Part shown: in pieces, positions 1-11,312 of the stretch
How positions within the stretch are numbered: position 1 is the stretch's first letter
Layout: each line of letters begins with the position of its first letter
DNA from: Heterohyrax brucei
Lineage: Eukaryota; Chordata; Mammalia; Hyracoidea; Procaviidae
Direction: 5' to 3'
DNA length: 64,000 nucleotides
NCBI GenBank assembly: GCA_028571685.1
Contig: CM053154.1
Coordinates: 15,098,001-15,162,000, forward strand
Translations under genes and position numbers: made by a program
Notes under the pieces: generated by a model
What the model was told of the DNA's origin: nothing
The model's input: the letters and a program-made list of their open reading frames with translations, nothing else
Database searches by the model: none

Positions 1-1461
1 CCTTGGTGATAGAAAGAAAGCTGGAGATTGCCTGATAGAATTTTGCAAGACCAATGACTTCTTCACTGCAGATACTTTTTTAGCAACATAAACAGTGATT
101 GTACACATGGACCTTGCCAAATGGAGTACACAGGAATCAAATTGGCTACATTTTTGGAAAGAGACAATGAAAAAGCTTAGTATCATCAGTCAGAACAAGG
201 CAAGGGGCTGACTTCAAAGCACACTTAATTGCTCATATGCAAGTTCAAGTTGAAGCTGAAGAAAATTCACACAAGTACATGAGAGCCTAAGTATGACCTT
301 GAGTATATCCCACCTGAATTTAGAGACCATCTCTATAGATTTGATGCATTAAACATTAATGACTAAAAATCAGATGAGTTGTAGGATGACATGAAGGACA
401 TCACATTTGAAGAAAGCAAGAGGTTATTAGAAAGACAGGGAAGAAAGAAAAGGTCAAAATGAATGTCAGAAGAGTCTCTGAAACTTGCTGTTGAACAGCA
501 TAGCTCAAGCAAAAGGAGGAAATGCTGAAGTAAAAGAGCTGAACCAATTATTTCAAAGGGTGGCTTGAGAAGACAATGTAAAGTATTATAATGACATGTT
601 CAAAGACCTGCAGTTAGAAAACTAAAAGGTAAGAGCATGCTTGGTATTTCTCAAACTGAAAGAACTCAAGAAAAAAATTAAGCCTTGAGTCACAATGTTG
701 AAGAATTATACAGGGGAAATATTAAATGACACAGGAAGCATCAAAAGAAAATGGAAGGAATACACAGAGTCACTATACCAGAAACACTGGGTTCACATTC
801 AGCCATTTCAGGAGGTAGCTTATGATCAAGAACTTACGGTACTGAAGGAAGTGGTCCAAGTGGCACTGAAGACACTGGCAAAAAAGAAGTCTCCAGGAAT
901 TGATGGAATACCAACTGAAATGTTCTGACAAACAGAATGCTGGAAGTACTCACTCACCTATGACGAGAAATTCAGAAGACATATACCTGGCCAACCAACG
1001 GCAAATGATCTATATTTATGCCTAGTCCCAAGAAAGGTGATCCAACTGAATGCGGAAGTTATCAAACAACATCATTATCACATGCAAGTAAAATTATTCT
1101 GAAGATCACTCAAAAGCAGTTACAGCAGTATATTTAGAGAACTGCCAGAAATTCAAACCAAATTCAAAAGATGTAGAACCAGGGATATCGTTGCTGATAC
1201 CAGATGGATCCTGGCTGAAAACAGAGAATATCAGAAAAGTGTTTACCTGTTTTATTGACTCTGCAGAGGCATTTGACTGTGTGGATCATAGTAAATTACA
1301 GATAGCATTGCAAATAATGGGAATTCCAGGACACTTAACTGTGCCCATGAGGAAACTATACATAAATCAAGAGGCAGTTGTTCAAGCAGAACAAGGGGAT
1401 ACTGCGTGGTTTCAAGTCAGGAAAGGTGTGCCTGAAGGTTGTATCCTTTCGTCATGCTTAT
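1..1461 (+). mobile_element. RTE LINE, 5' and RT part (runs off window start)
   Basis: Endonuclease-linker region from position 1, then 695-928 encoding KKKSPGIDGIPTEMF, the conserved segment just before the RT core. The copy begins outside the window. Continues after the LTR at 1954. Confidence 0.85.
1191..1461 (+). pseudogene. RTE reverse transcriptase fragment cut by LTR
   Basis: Encodes VFTCFIDSAEAFDCVDHSKL, RT motif A with Glu in place of the usual Lys, and VRKGVPEGCILSSCL, motif B with Glu in place of Gln. The frame is broken by the LTR at 1462, so it is inactive. Confidence 0.85.
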
Positions 1462-1953
1462 TGTCATAGATTGAATGTGTTCCCTAAAAAATCTGTAACA
1501 GTTTGGCTGTGCCATAATTCCTGGTATTGTGTGATGTTCCTCCGTGTTGGAATTCCTGCCTCGGTGATGTTAATTAGTTTGGATGGACAGCAGTTGTATA
1601 GGTAGAACAAGATTTAATGTGTAAGTTTGTCTTGTGCCTTGAGGTAATCTCTTGAGCTATACAGGGAAAAATCTGGCAGAGAGATCTGGGAACCTCATGC
1701 CATCAAGAAAGCAGCACTGGGAGTAGAACACGTCCTTCAGACCTGATGTTCTTGTACCAAGATGCCCCCTAACCAAAAACTGATAAAACATACAGACCTT
1801 CCTCCAGAGCTGACAGAAGGAAAGCCTTCCCCTGGAGCAGACACCTTGAATTCTGACTCGAAACCTACTGGACTCTGTTAGAATAAACTTTGATTTGTTA
1901 AAGGCATACACTCTGAGGTATTTCTGTTAGAGCAGCACTAGCTGACTGAAACA
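1462..1953 (+). mobile_element. MaLR-like solo LTR (copy 1) inside RTE
   Basis: Begins TGTCATAGATTGAATGTGTT and ends GACTGAAACA; GAATAAAC polyadenylation signal near 1880. Flanked by CTTAT (1457-1461) and CCTAT (1954-1958), a 5-base target duplication with one mismatch. No internal retroviral genes. Confidence 0.88.
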
Positions 1954-2833
1954 CCTATTCAGTTTGTGTCAAGGAATCTGAGTTTGAGCAAGTAATCTGA
2001 GAAGCTGGGCTACATGAAGAAGAACAGAGCATCAGGATTAGAGGAAGTCTCATTAATAACCTGCCACATGTGGATGACACAACGTTGCTTCCAGAAAATG
2101 AAGAGGACTTGAAACAGTGACTGATGAAGATCAAAAATCACAATCTTCGGTATGGATTATACTTTAACATCAGGAAAAAAACAAAAATCCTTACAACTAG
2201 ACCAACAAGCAACATCATAATAAACGGGGAAAAGGTGGAAGTTGTTGAGGATTTCATTTTGCTTGGATCCATGTTCAACACCCATGGCAGCAGCAGTCAG
2301 GAAATCAAAAGACGTGCTTCACTGGGCAAATTTACTGCAGAAGACCTCTTTAAAGTGTTGAAAAGCAGAGATGTCACCTTGAAGACTATTGTGCACTTGA
2401 CGCAAACCATGATGTTTTTAGTCACATCGTATGCATGTGCAAACTGGACAGTGAGTCAGGAAGACTGAAGAATTGAGGTCTTTGAATTGTGGTATTGGGG
2501 AAGAATATGGAATATACCCTGGACTGCTGAAAGAACAAACAGATCTGTCTTGGAACAGGTACAATCAGAGTGCTCGTTAGAAGCAAAGATGATGAGACTG
2601 CATCTTACATAATTTGCACATGTTGTCAGGAGAGATCTATCCCTGGAGGAGAACACCGTGCTTCGTAAAGTACAGGGTCAGTGAAAAAGAGGAAGACCCT
2701 CAACGAGATGAATTTACACAGTAACGGTGGCAGCAATGAGCTCAAGTGTGATAACTGCTATGAAGACAGTACAGGACCAAGCAGTGTTTCTTTCTGTTGC
2801 TGTGTACCTACCTGAGGGCAGCTAACAACATAT
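1954..2833 (+). mobile_element. RTE LINE, 3' part
   Basis: Continues the element interrupted at 1461: AGTAATCTGAGAAGCTGGGC, then GATGACACAACGTTGCTTCC (RT DD-box region), ATCAAAAGACGTGCTTCACT, and the 3' end GGGCAGCTAACAACATA. The + strand frame at 2124-2468 covers the region after the RT core. Confidence 0.88.
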
Positions 2834-2837
2834 ACCC

Positions 2838-3960
2838 TCCTTTGTAAAACATTTGCTCATGTCTTGCCTGTTTTCTAATTGGATTGTTTGGGTTTTTGCT
2901 ACTGAGTTTCGATTTTTGAGAGCTCTTTATAAATTCTAGATACTACTTCTTTGTCAGATACGTAGTTTGAAAATATTTTCTCTTCTAGTCTATAGCTTGT
3001 CTTTTTACCCTCTTAACAGGAAGCTTTCTTAGAGCAATAGCTTTTAATTTTGATACAGTCCAGTTTACCAATTTCTTTCATTACAGTTTGTACTCTTGGT
3101 GTCCAATCTAAACTCTTTGCCTAGCCCTAGAACCTAAAGATGTTCTCCCTTTTTTTTTCTTGAGTATTTTCTATTATTACATTTAGCATGTAAGTCCCCG
3201 ACACTTTGTGTTACTTTTTGAATAAAGAGTAAGTTTTAGGTCAAGGTTCTTTTTTTTTTTTGCCTGTAGATGTCCAATTCCTTTACTATCATTCATTGAA
3301 AACGTTGTCTTCCCTCCAGTGAATTGCCTTTATATCTTCATGAAGGCTCTTTTGAGCATACTTACATGGGTCTTTTTTTGGATTCTTGTTATGGATTGAA
3401 TTGTGTCCCCTTAAAACATGTGTCAACTTGGTTATACTGTGATTCCCACTATTTTGTGTCTGTCTTCCACTTTGTGATCTGACATAGTTTTTGTATGTAT
3501 TGTAAATCCTAATCTGTAAAGTCTATAGTTAATGAGGCAAAATTAGGTTATGTTACAGAGGAATAGGGTGGGATATAATACCCTTACTCAGGTCACATCC
3601 CTGATCCAGTATAAGAGGAGTTTCCCTAAAGTGTGGCTGCATCACCTTTTATCTTACACAATATAGAAAGAAGCACCAGAGTGAAGCTCATTCTTCGGAC
3701 TGTGGGTCCTTACCCTGAGAAGCTGCTAGACCCAGGGAATGTTGATAACATGGATCTTCTCCAGAGCCGACAGAGAGAGAAAGCCTTCCACTAGAGCTGG
3801 CACCCTAAATTTGGATTTCTAGCCTCCTAAACCATGAGAGAATAAACCTCTGTCTATTAAAGTCATCTGCTTGTGGTATTTCTGCTGTAGTAGCACTAGG
3901 TAACTAACAGTTCTCTACTCCGTTGTTTTGTGTGTTTATTTCTTCATCGCATTCTGGTAG
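2838..3960 (-). mobile_element. L1 ORF2 fragment split by an LTR
   Basis: Reverse of L1: ACTACTTCTTTGTCAGATAC, CAGTTTACCAATTTCTTTCA, TAGATGTCCAATTCCTTTAC; resumes after the LTR at 3910. Confidence 0.75.
3387..3909 (+). mobile_element. MaLR-like solo LTR (copy 2)
   Basis: TGTTATGGATTGAATTGTGT start and CTAACA end; polyadenylation signal AATAAA inside GAGAATAAACC near the 3' side. Flanked by ATTCT (3382-3386) and GTTCT (3910-3914), a 5-base duplication with one mismatch, as expected for ERVL/MaLR insertion. It split an L1 relic. Confidence 0.85.
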
Positions 3961-3984
3961 CACAAACAAGGCTGGTGGCATAAA

Positions 3985-4200
3985 CCCTGGTGGCACAAAG
4001 GTTAAGCACTTGGCTGCTGAATGAAAAGTCCTTTGTTCAAACTCGTTGGTGGTGCCATAGGAGAAAAAAAAACATGGCAATCTGCTCCTACCAAGATGAT
4101 AGCCTTGCGAACCCTGTGAGGAAGTTCTGCTGTGTCATACAGGATCACTGTGAGTTGGAATCAATGACACACAGCAACATGGAGAACATGGCTAGTATTT
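3985..4200 (+). mobile_element. tRNA-derived SINE with RTE tail
   Basis: CCCTGGTGGCACAAAGGTTA head, TCAAACTCGTTGGTGGTGCC variant body with an extra segment, and GATCACTGTGAGTTGGAATC tail. Confidence 0.85.
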
Positions 4201-4394
4201 ACAATAACAGTAATTGTTAGTTTGTAACCTAAATTATTAAAATAGTATTAGGCTTCTCAGGCTATCTACAGAGCCTCTTGTAATCATATTATGGCAGAAC
4301 TCATACCTCCTTACTTTTGTCTTAGGACAAGTCTTAGGCAGCACAGCCCAGAGCCTTACAGTGAGTGCTGGCCACTGTGATGGCTGAAGTAACA

Positions 4395-4612
4395 AGTGAA
4401 CAATAGTTTATTGGGACTTCAGCTGTGCTAGGGTCTTGTGCTAGGAAAGTGAAGACAACCTTGTAAGATGGGTGTTATCACAGGCATTTTACACAGGAGG
4501 AAATTGAGGCTAAGAGCCGGTAAGTGACTTGCCCATGGTTGTGTGGCTAGGAAATAGCAGAGCCTGGCCTTGGAACCAGGGTTCTGTCTTTGCTTTTCCA
4601 CCACAGCAGCCT
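4395..4612 (+). repeat. MIR
   Basis: TTTTACACAGGAGGAAATTG, AGCCGGTAAGTGACTTGCCC, CCTTGGAACCAGGGTTCTGT, typical MIR order. Confidence 0.75.
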
Positions 4613-5284
4613 TCTAGGGTTTTAGTTTCTTAGTTGGTTTGGGTTGGTTTTAGACAGAAGTGCAGTAATCTCTGTTCACAGCCAAAGTGGCAGGGCTATT
4701 CAGATTTCCATCTCGGAGGAGCCTGCCCATTGCAGCTTGGTCTTCCTCTCAAATGATGGAGGCAGGGAGACAGAAGCATCACCTTGAACTAAAAACACTA
4801 CGTGCCTGGTGACCAACCACTGTCATGACAGAACCCTCTTTCCTGAGAAGCATGTGGAAGCCATGAGGCCGTAAAGCACGCCCAGTGCTGGCCCTGAGGG
4901 GTGGGCCTGAGGGTAGCTGCCGCCAAACAGGAGGCAGGGTCTCAAAACTCAAATAGGATCAGAGAACTTTCGAACTTCTCCCCAGTAAACACAGGGAGGA
5001 TTCTTAAGGATAAGCCAAAGCCTGGGCCTAGAGAAGGAAACAGTTTGTCAATTGATTCAATTTGGGGCCTGTATCTTATTTCTTCAAGGGGCATTAAAAT
5101 GCCACAATTAGATATAAGGCAAACAGACTGGAAGAACAAAGTTTCCCAACCAACTTCTTAGTACAAAAGGATCTCTCAGACAGCTGAGTCAGACCAAGGT
5201 TGGGGAGGAGGGTCTTGTACAGCCTGAATGAGTGGAATGTTGGGAGGATAGATGGAAATAGCATTTCTGGGTAATCTTCCTGGT
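4613..5284. other. Intergenic, unique
   Basis: No gene or repeat recognised. Confidence 0.4.
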
Positions 5285-5440
5285 ATATGGCTATGTTGCT
5301 TACTGGGCATGTGACCCTGGGCAAGTTAGTTAACCTCTCTGAAGGTCAATTTTGTTAAACTGTAATAATCTCTTGTGGTGTTATTATAAGTTTGAAAGTT
5401 AGGTCAGACATGTAAAATACTTAGCCCAGTCCTTCATGTA
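5285..5440 (+). repeat. MIR
   Basis: GCATGTGACCCTGGGCAAGT followed by TAGTTAACCTCTCTGAAGG. Confidence 0.7.
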
Positions 5441-5489
5441 TGATCACTCAAGCATTTTGTCAGCTGTTAAGGGGTTAAGATCTCATATC

Positions 5490-7535
5490 TGGGTGGCTAA
5501 CAAATAGATGAGGAAATGCTTGTGATCATCAGCCGTTGAAAAAATTCAAATCAAAATTACAGTGGTATCGTACCCCAACAAGGCTGGCATCCACTCAAAA
5601 AACACAAAATAATAAATATTGGAGGTTGTAGAGAGACTGGAACTCTTCTACACCGCTGGTGGGAGTGTAAAATGATATAACCACTTTGGAAATTGGTTTG
5701 GCACTTTCATAAAAAGCTACAAATATTGTATGGTCTAGCAGTCCCACTTCATGGACTGTGCCTCAGAGAAAAAGGCTGTCACATGAATAGACACACGCAC
5801 ACCAAATATTTATTGCAGCATTGTCTACAGTAGCAGAAAGATGGAATCAACTGAGGTGCCTATCAACAGATGAGTGGATAAACTATGATATACATACAAT
5901 GGAATGCTGTGCAGTGATGAAGAACAGTGTTATTAGGAAACAACTCAACATGGGATCGTCTGGAAGATATTATGTTGAGTGAAATTAGTTGCAAAAGGAC
6001 AAATAATGTTTGAAATCACTATTACAAAGACTCAAGAAAAGGTTTAAGCACAGAAGAAAATAATCTTTGATGCTTGTAGGGGTAGAGAGGGAAGGAGGGG
6101 GTATTCATAGGTCAGATAGTAGATAAGAATTGGGTTAGGTGAAGGGAGTGACAGCATGCACTAAAACGGAGGTTCACACAGCTGGACTATACCAAAAGCT
6201 AAGAGGTTTCCTAAAAGCAACCCAACATTTTGAAGGACACAGTAACAGAGATGGGGATTTGGGGACCATGGTTTTGGGGACATCTAGGTCAATTGGCATA
6301 ACTGAGTATTTTTTTAAGAAAATGCTTTGTATCCCGTTTTGGTGAGTAGTGACTGGGATCTTAAAAGCTAGCAAGTTACCATCTAAGTAGCATCAGTTGT
6401 TCACAGTCCACCTGGAGCAAAGGAGAATGAAGGACATCAATGACATGAGGAAAATATGAGCCCAGCAGACAGAAGGGGGCATCAGTATAAGACCAGAAGA
6501 AGTAGATGGTGCCCAGCCACCACCAATGACTGCTCTGATAGGGAACACAACGTAGACTCCTTGAAGTAGCTGGAGAAAAATGGGTGTACAGAACTAGAAC
6601 TCTATTAAAAGATCAGATTTGATGGCCAGACAGACTGGAGGACATGGCCCTGGGGCTCTCTGTTAGCCCATATCCAAAGCCAGTTCCAAAGCCAACTCTT
6701 CAGACAAAGATTAGACTTGACTGTAAGAGTGATATTGGCAAAGTGTGTACTTCTTGACTTACATGTGAGGTCCACAACCGTAATGGTTCTAAGTGCTGCA
6801 TACTGCAATGCTGAATGTCAGTACAGTCACCTTTGAAGTGTTCCCCTTGGGAAACTATGTACCGATGTCAGTGCCTAGTCCACCCTTCAAAGCAATTTTG
6901 AAACTCTTTCTGGAATGGCCGTTGTGCATGATGGCATGGTGGCAAGTTTTCAAACTTAGTTGTATAATTGCCTGTGAAGGAGTTTTTAACCAATAAACAA
7001 ATAACTGTATTGGAACACCCTCCTCACTCACCAGATCTGACCCCCCAGTGACATTTTTCTTGACCCAAGGACAAAGGAAATACTGAAGGGAAAACATTAT
7101 GATGACTTTCAGGACATCAAGGGTAATACAACAGCTCTGATGGCCATTCCAGAAAAAGGGTTTGAAAATTTCTTTGAAGGGCAGACTAGGCCCTGGCATT
7201 GGTGCATAGCTTCCCAAGGGGAGCACTCAGAAGGTAACTGGTGATATTCAGCAATGAGGTATGTAGCACTTTTTCTAGGATGAGTTCATGAACTTATTTA
7301 GTAGTCCTCATATATACATGATGCTGTCTGAGCAGCTCATGTCCAGAGGAGAGAGGGTAGAGGGGGACAGGAGTTGGTTGAATGAATACAGGAGGTACAG
7401 GATGGAGAGTAGGAGTGTGCTGTCACAGGGTGGGGAGAGGAGCTAGAGTTGGATAATGGTGTGGGCATGGGATTTTATATGGCAAATTGAATTAGATTGT
7501 GAACTTTCACTTAAAGCACAACTTTTTTTTAAGGG
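5490..7535 (+). mobile_element. L1 3' half (ORF2 end and 3' UTR), split by mariner
   Basis: ORF2 3' sequence: CACTTTGGAAATTGGTTTGG, TATTTATTGCAGCATTGTCT, ACAATGGAATGCTGTGCAGT. The afrotherian-type 3' UTR follows from about 6060, interrupted by the mariner at 6766-7310, and resumes at 7311 to end TTTCACTTAAAGCACAAC plus a T/A-rich end. Frames are broken. Confidence 0.85.
6766..7310. mobile_element. Fold-back mariner element (copy A)
   Basis: The right half encodes, on the + strand, the decayed C-terminal part of a mariner transposase (about 7010-7260). The left arm (6766-6920) is an inverted copy of the right arm (7142-7310): CCCCTTGGGAAACTATGTAC on the left pairs with GTGCATAGCTTCCCAAGGGG on the right, continuing to the ends. 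The spacer is about 220 bases. Same architecture as copy B at 26940. Confidence 0.8.
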
Positions 7536-7569
7536 TGGTTGTCATCTTAGCCATGGACCACATCTGCTT

Positions 7570-7735
7570 CCTTCTAGATCAGTATTTCTCATTCTTCACT
7601 ACTCATCACAGTTACCTAAGAAAGCTTCAGGGTCTGTTAGAGCCAAGTGTCCTTTGCTCAGTCACTGAGACATTAGTCAATACTAGTAACTTAAGGTGCT
7701 GTGGCCCAAGCCCTGATATTTGTGTATGCGAAAGT
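7570..7735 (+). repeat. MER5-like hAT fragment
   Basis: GATCAGTATTTCTCATTCTT, CATCACAGTTACCTAAGAAA, CCCAAGCCCTGATATTTGTG resemble a MER5-type DNA transposon relic. Confidence 0.5.
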
Positions 7736-7737
7736 TG

Positions 7738-8132
7738 AACAGTGAATAAGAAGACTGAAAGCAATTGATGCCTTTGAATTATGGTGTTGGTGAAGAATAT
7801 TGGACTGCCAGAAGAATGAACAAATCTGTCTTGGAAGAAGTACAGTCAGAGTGCTCCTTAGAAGTGACGGTGGTTAAGACTTCCTGTCATGTACTTTGGA
7901 CATGTTATCAAGAGGGACCACTCCCTGGGGAAAGGCATCTTGTTTGGTAGAGTCAGCAAGAGAGGAAGACTCTGAACAAGATGGACTATTGCGGTGGTTG
8001 CAACAATGGGTTCATCAGACTTAGCAATAATTTTGAGGATGGCACAGAACTGGACATAGTTTTGTTCTGTTGTGCATAGCATCGCTGTGAGTTGGAACCA
8101 ACTGGATTACACCTGTCAACAACAACAAAAAC
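7738..8132 (+). mobile_element. RTE LINE 3' end, 5' truncated
   Basis: AATAAGAAGACTGAAAGCAA start; GAACAAATCTGTCTTGGAAG; ends CCTGTCAACAACAACAAAAA. Decayed. Confidence 0.85.
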
Positions 8133-8216
8133 CTAACAAGCCAGTTCACCAAATACAGAAGAGGAGTGGCTTTGAAGTGACTTAGACCTGGGTTGAAAGC
8201 CTAGCTCTAGCACTCA

Positions 8217-8345
8217 CTGTTGTCGTTCACTGCTCCTGAGTTGCTTACTGACTCATGATGACATTATGGACAGTAGAACAAACCACTGGCCTGTCCTTTG
8301 CCAATCCATAATCAGTTGCTGATCGAACCATTGTGATCCGTAAGG
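8217..8345 (-). mobile_element. SINE/RTE tail fragment
   Basis: CTGCTCCTGAGTTGCTTACT and GATCGAACCATTGTGATCCG match the reverse tail and body of the tRNA-Gly-like SINE. Confidence 0.65.
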
Positions 8346-8730
8346 TGGTGGTGTTTTTTTTCTTTATTGTGCTTTAGGTGAAAATGGACAACTGAAGCTT
8401 ATTTCTCATACAAAAATTTGTATACATATAGTTACATGACCCTAGTTACATGATCCCTATAATGTGACAGCACACTCTCTTTCTCCACTCCAGATTCTCA
8501 TGTTCACTCAACCAGCTCCTATCCCTTTCTGTCTTCTCATGTCACCTCCAGACAGGAGCTGCCCATTTAGTCTTATGTATCTACTTGAACTAAGAAGCAC
8601 ACTCTTCATGAGTACCATCTTATGTCCTACAGTCCAGTCTGATCTTTGTCTGAAGAGTTGACTTCAGGAATGATTTTAGTTCTGGGTTAACAGAGAGTCT
8701 TCTGGGGTTCCTCTAGTTTCACTCATACCA
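8346..8730 (-). mobile_element. L1 3' UTR
   Basis: TTTATTGTGCTTTAGGTGAA, CTCCAGACAGGAGCTGCCCA, CTTTGTCTGAAGAGTTGACT: reverse of the L1 3' UTR at 6700-7530. Confidence 0.8.
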
Positions 8731-9431
8731 TTGTTGTTATTCTTAGGTGTTATGAAATTGATTCCAACTCACAACAACCGTAATGTACAACAGAACCAAA
8801 CACTACCCAATCCTGTGACATGCCCACAATTGTTTTGCAGCTGCTGTGTGAATCCATCTCTTTGAGCATCTTTTTCACTGACCCTCAGTTTTACCAAGCA
8901 TAATGTCCTTCTCCAGAGATAGATCCTTCCTGAAAACATGTCTGAAGTATGTAAAACATAGTCTCGTCGTCCTTGCTTCTAAGGAGTACTGCAGTTGTAT
9001 TTCTTCCAAAACAGATATGTTTGTTCTTTTGGCGGTCCTCCGTAAATTCAGTGTTCTTCTCCAACACCACAATTCAGGGACATCAGTTCTTCTTCAGTCT
9101 TTCTTCTTCATTGTCCAGCTTTCACATGCATATGATACAGTTGAAAATACCATGGCTTGGGTCAGGTGCACCTGTTTCTTCAAGGTGACATCTTTGCTTT
9201 TCAACACTTTAAAGAGGTCTTTGCAGCAGAATTGCCCAAGGCAGTGCCCATCTTTTGACTTCTTTACGTTGTGGTCTAATCTGTACTGAAGGCTGTAGTC
9301 TTTGATTTTTTTCAGTAAGTGCTTCAATTCCTCTTCGCTTTCATAAGCAAGGTTGTGTCATCTGTATAATGCAGGTTGTTAATGAGTCTTCCTCCAGTCT
9401 TGATGCCCTGTTCTTCACATAATCCAGCTTC

Positions 9432-9713
9432 TCAGATTGCTCGTTCAGGATAGAAACTGAGTAAGCACAGTGAAAGGATGCAACCCTGATGCAGTCCTTT
9501 CTTGACCTTATGCCGTGTAGTGTTCCCTTGTTCTGTTTGAACAACTTCTTCCTGATCCATGTACAGATTCTTCATGGGCACAATTACATCTTTTAGAATT
9601 TCCTTTCTTCTTGATATTATCTGTAATCTGTTGTGAACCACACAGTCAAATGCCTTCGCATAATCAATGAAACACAGGTGAATTTCTTTCTGGTATTCTC
9701 TGCTTTCAGCCAA
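9432..9713 (-). pseudogene. RTE reverse transcriptase fragment
   Basis: Encodes HLCFIDYAKAFDCVVHNRL, RT motif A (F-x-D-x-x-K-A-F-D), and later KVKKGLHQGCILSLCLLSFY, the G-x-x-Q-G-x-x-x-S-P-type motif B with Ser-Leu in place of Ser-Pro. The YADD block falls outside this frame. Inactive remnant. Confidence 0.85.
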
Positions 9714-10198
9714 GATCCATCTGACACCAGCAATGATATCGCTGGGTCCACAGCCTCTTCTAAATCTGGCCTGAATTTCTGGCAGTTCCCTGTCGGTATA
9801 GTGCTATAACCACTTTTGAACGATCTTCAGTAAAATTCCACTTAGGTGTGATATTAATGATAGTGTTTGATAAATTCTGCATTCAATCAGATTACCTTTC
9901 TTGAGAATAGGCATAAATATGGGTTTCTTCCAGTTATTTGGCTAGGTATGTGTCTTCCAAATTTCTTGACCTAGATGAGTGAGTATGCCCAGTGCTGTGT
10001 CTGTTTGTTGAAACATCTTGATAGTCATTCTGTAGAGCCTTGTTTTTCGCCAGTGCAGCTTGAACATCTTCCTTCAGTACCATCAGTTCCAAATCATAGA
10101 CTGCCTCTTGAAATAGTTGACTGTCAATCAGTTCTTTTTGGTATAATGGCTCTGTGTTTTCCTGTCATCTTCTTTTGATGTTTCCTGCGTCATTTAAT

Positions 10199-10322
10199 GG
10201 AATCCCTGGTGGCATAATGACTGAGTGCTACAGCTGCTAATCAAAAGGTTGGCAGTTTGAATTCACTAGGTGTATCTTGGAAGGTCTGTGGGGTAGTGCC
10301 ACTCTGCCCTATAGGGTTGCTA
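10199..10322 (+). mobile_element. SINE nested in RTE, lacking its 3' tail
   Basis: Head AATCCCTGGTGGCATAATGA, body GCTAATCAAAAGGTTGGCAG, end CTATAGGGTTGCTA. A perfect 13-base duplication TGCGTCATTTAAT flanks it (10186-10198 and 10323-10335). The usual RTE-like tail is absent. Confidence 0.9.
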
Positions 10323-11312
10323 TGCGTCATTTAATATTTTCACCACAGAATCCTTCACTATTGCAAATTGAGGCTGAAATTTTTCTTCAGTTCTTCCAAC
10401 TTGGGAGATGCTTATTGTGTTCTTCCGTTTTGGTTTTCTGTCTCCAGCCTTTTCTCTACACATGACATTATAGTACTTTATTTTGTCTTCTTGAGCCAAC
10501 CTTTGAAGTCTTTTGGTAAGTTCTTTTACTTCATCATTTCTTTATTTTGCTTTAGCTATTCAGTCTTAAAGAGCAAGTTTCAGAGTTTCTTCTGACATTG
10601 ATTTTGGTCTTTCTTTCTTGTCTTTTGAATGGCTTCTTGCTATCTTCGCATATGATGTACTTGATGGTGTTCCACAACTCATCTGCTCTCTGGTCATTAG
10701 TGTTCAGTGCATCAAGTTTCTTCTGGCGATAGTGTCTGCACTCAGGTAGCATATACTCAAGGTTGTATACTCAAGTATATACTCAAGTCCATCTCATGGA
10801 CCTGTTCTAATTTTCTTCAATTTCACTTTGAACTTGCATGTGAATAATTGGTGGTCTGTTCGACAGCCAGTCCTGGCCCTGTTCTGACTGATGATATTAA
10901 GCTTTTCTGTCACCCGTTTCCGCGGATGTAGTCAATTTGGTTCCTGTGTATTCCGTCTGGCAGAGTTCATGTGTACAGTCATTGTTTGTGCTGATACAAA
11001 AAGGCATTTACAATGAGGAAGTCATTACTCTTGCAAAATTCTATCATGTGATATCTGGCATTGTTTCTATCATCAAGGCGATAATTTCCAGCAATCCTTC
11101 TTTGTTTCACGCTTTAATCACCGGTAATTACTAATGCATCTTGATTGCATGTTTGATCAATTTCATACTCCAAAAGCTGATAAAAATTCTTCATTTTCTT
11201 CATCTTTGGCCTTAGTAGTTGGGTGTGTAAATTTGCGTAATAGTCATAGTAAGTGGTCTTCCTTGTGGGTGTATGGGTATTATCCTATCACTGACAGCAT
11301 AGTACTTCAAGA

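Larger units (their letters stand above)
8733..11312 (-). mobile_element. RTE LINE, long copy with endonuclease and reverse transcriptase regions
   Basis: Starts at its 3' end with TTGTTGTTATTCTTAGGTGT and runs to the endonuclease region near 11310, the longest RTE copy in the window. The RT region is recognisable at 9432-9713. A SINE (10199-10322) interrupts it. Stops and frameshifts are frequent. Confidence 0.88.

Noticed and set aside
1462-1953. Full endogenous retrovirus
   Set aside because: Each copy of this family in the window is a solo LTR; no gag, pol or env-like sequence lies beside any of them.
1-8000. KCNK18 coding exons expected upstream by synteny
   Set aside because: No potassium-channel pore or membrane motifs found in any frame; the gene must lie beyond the window start.
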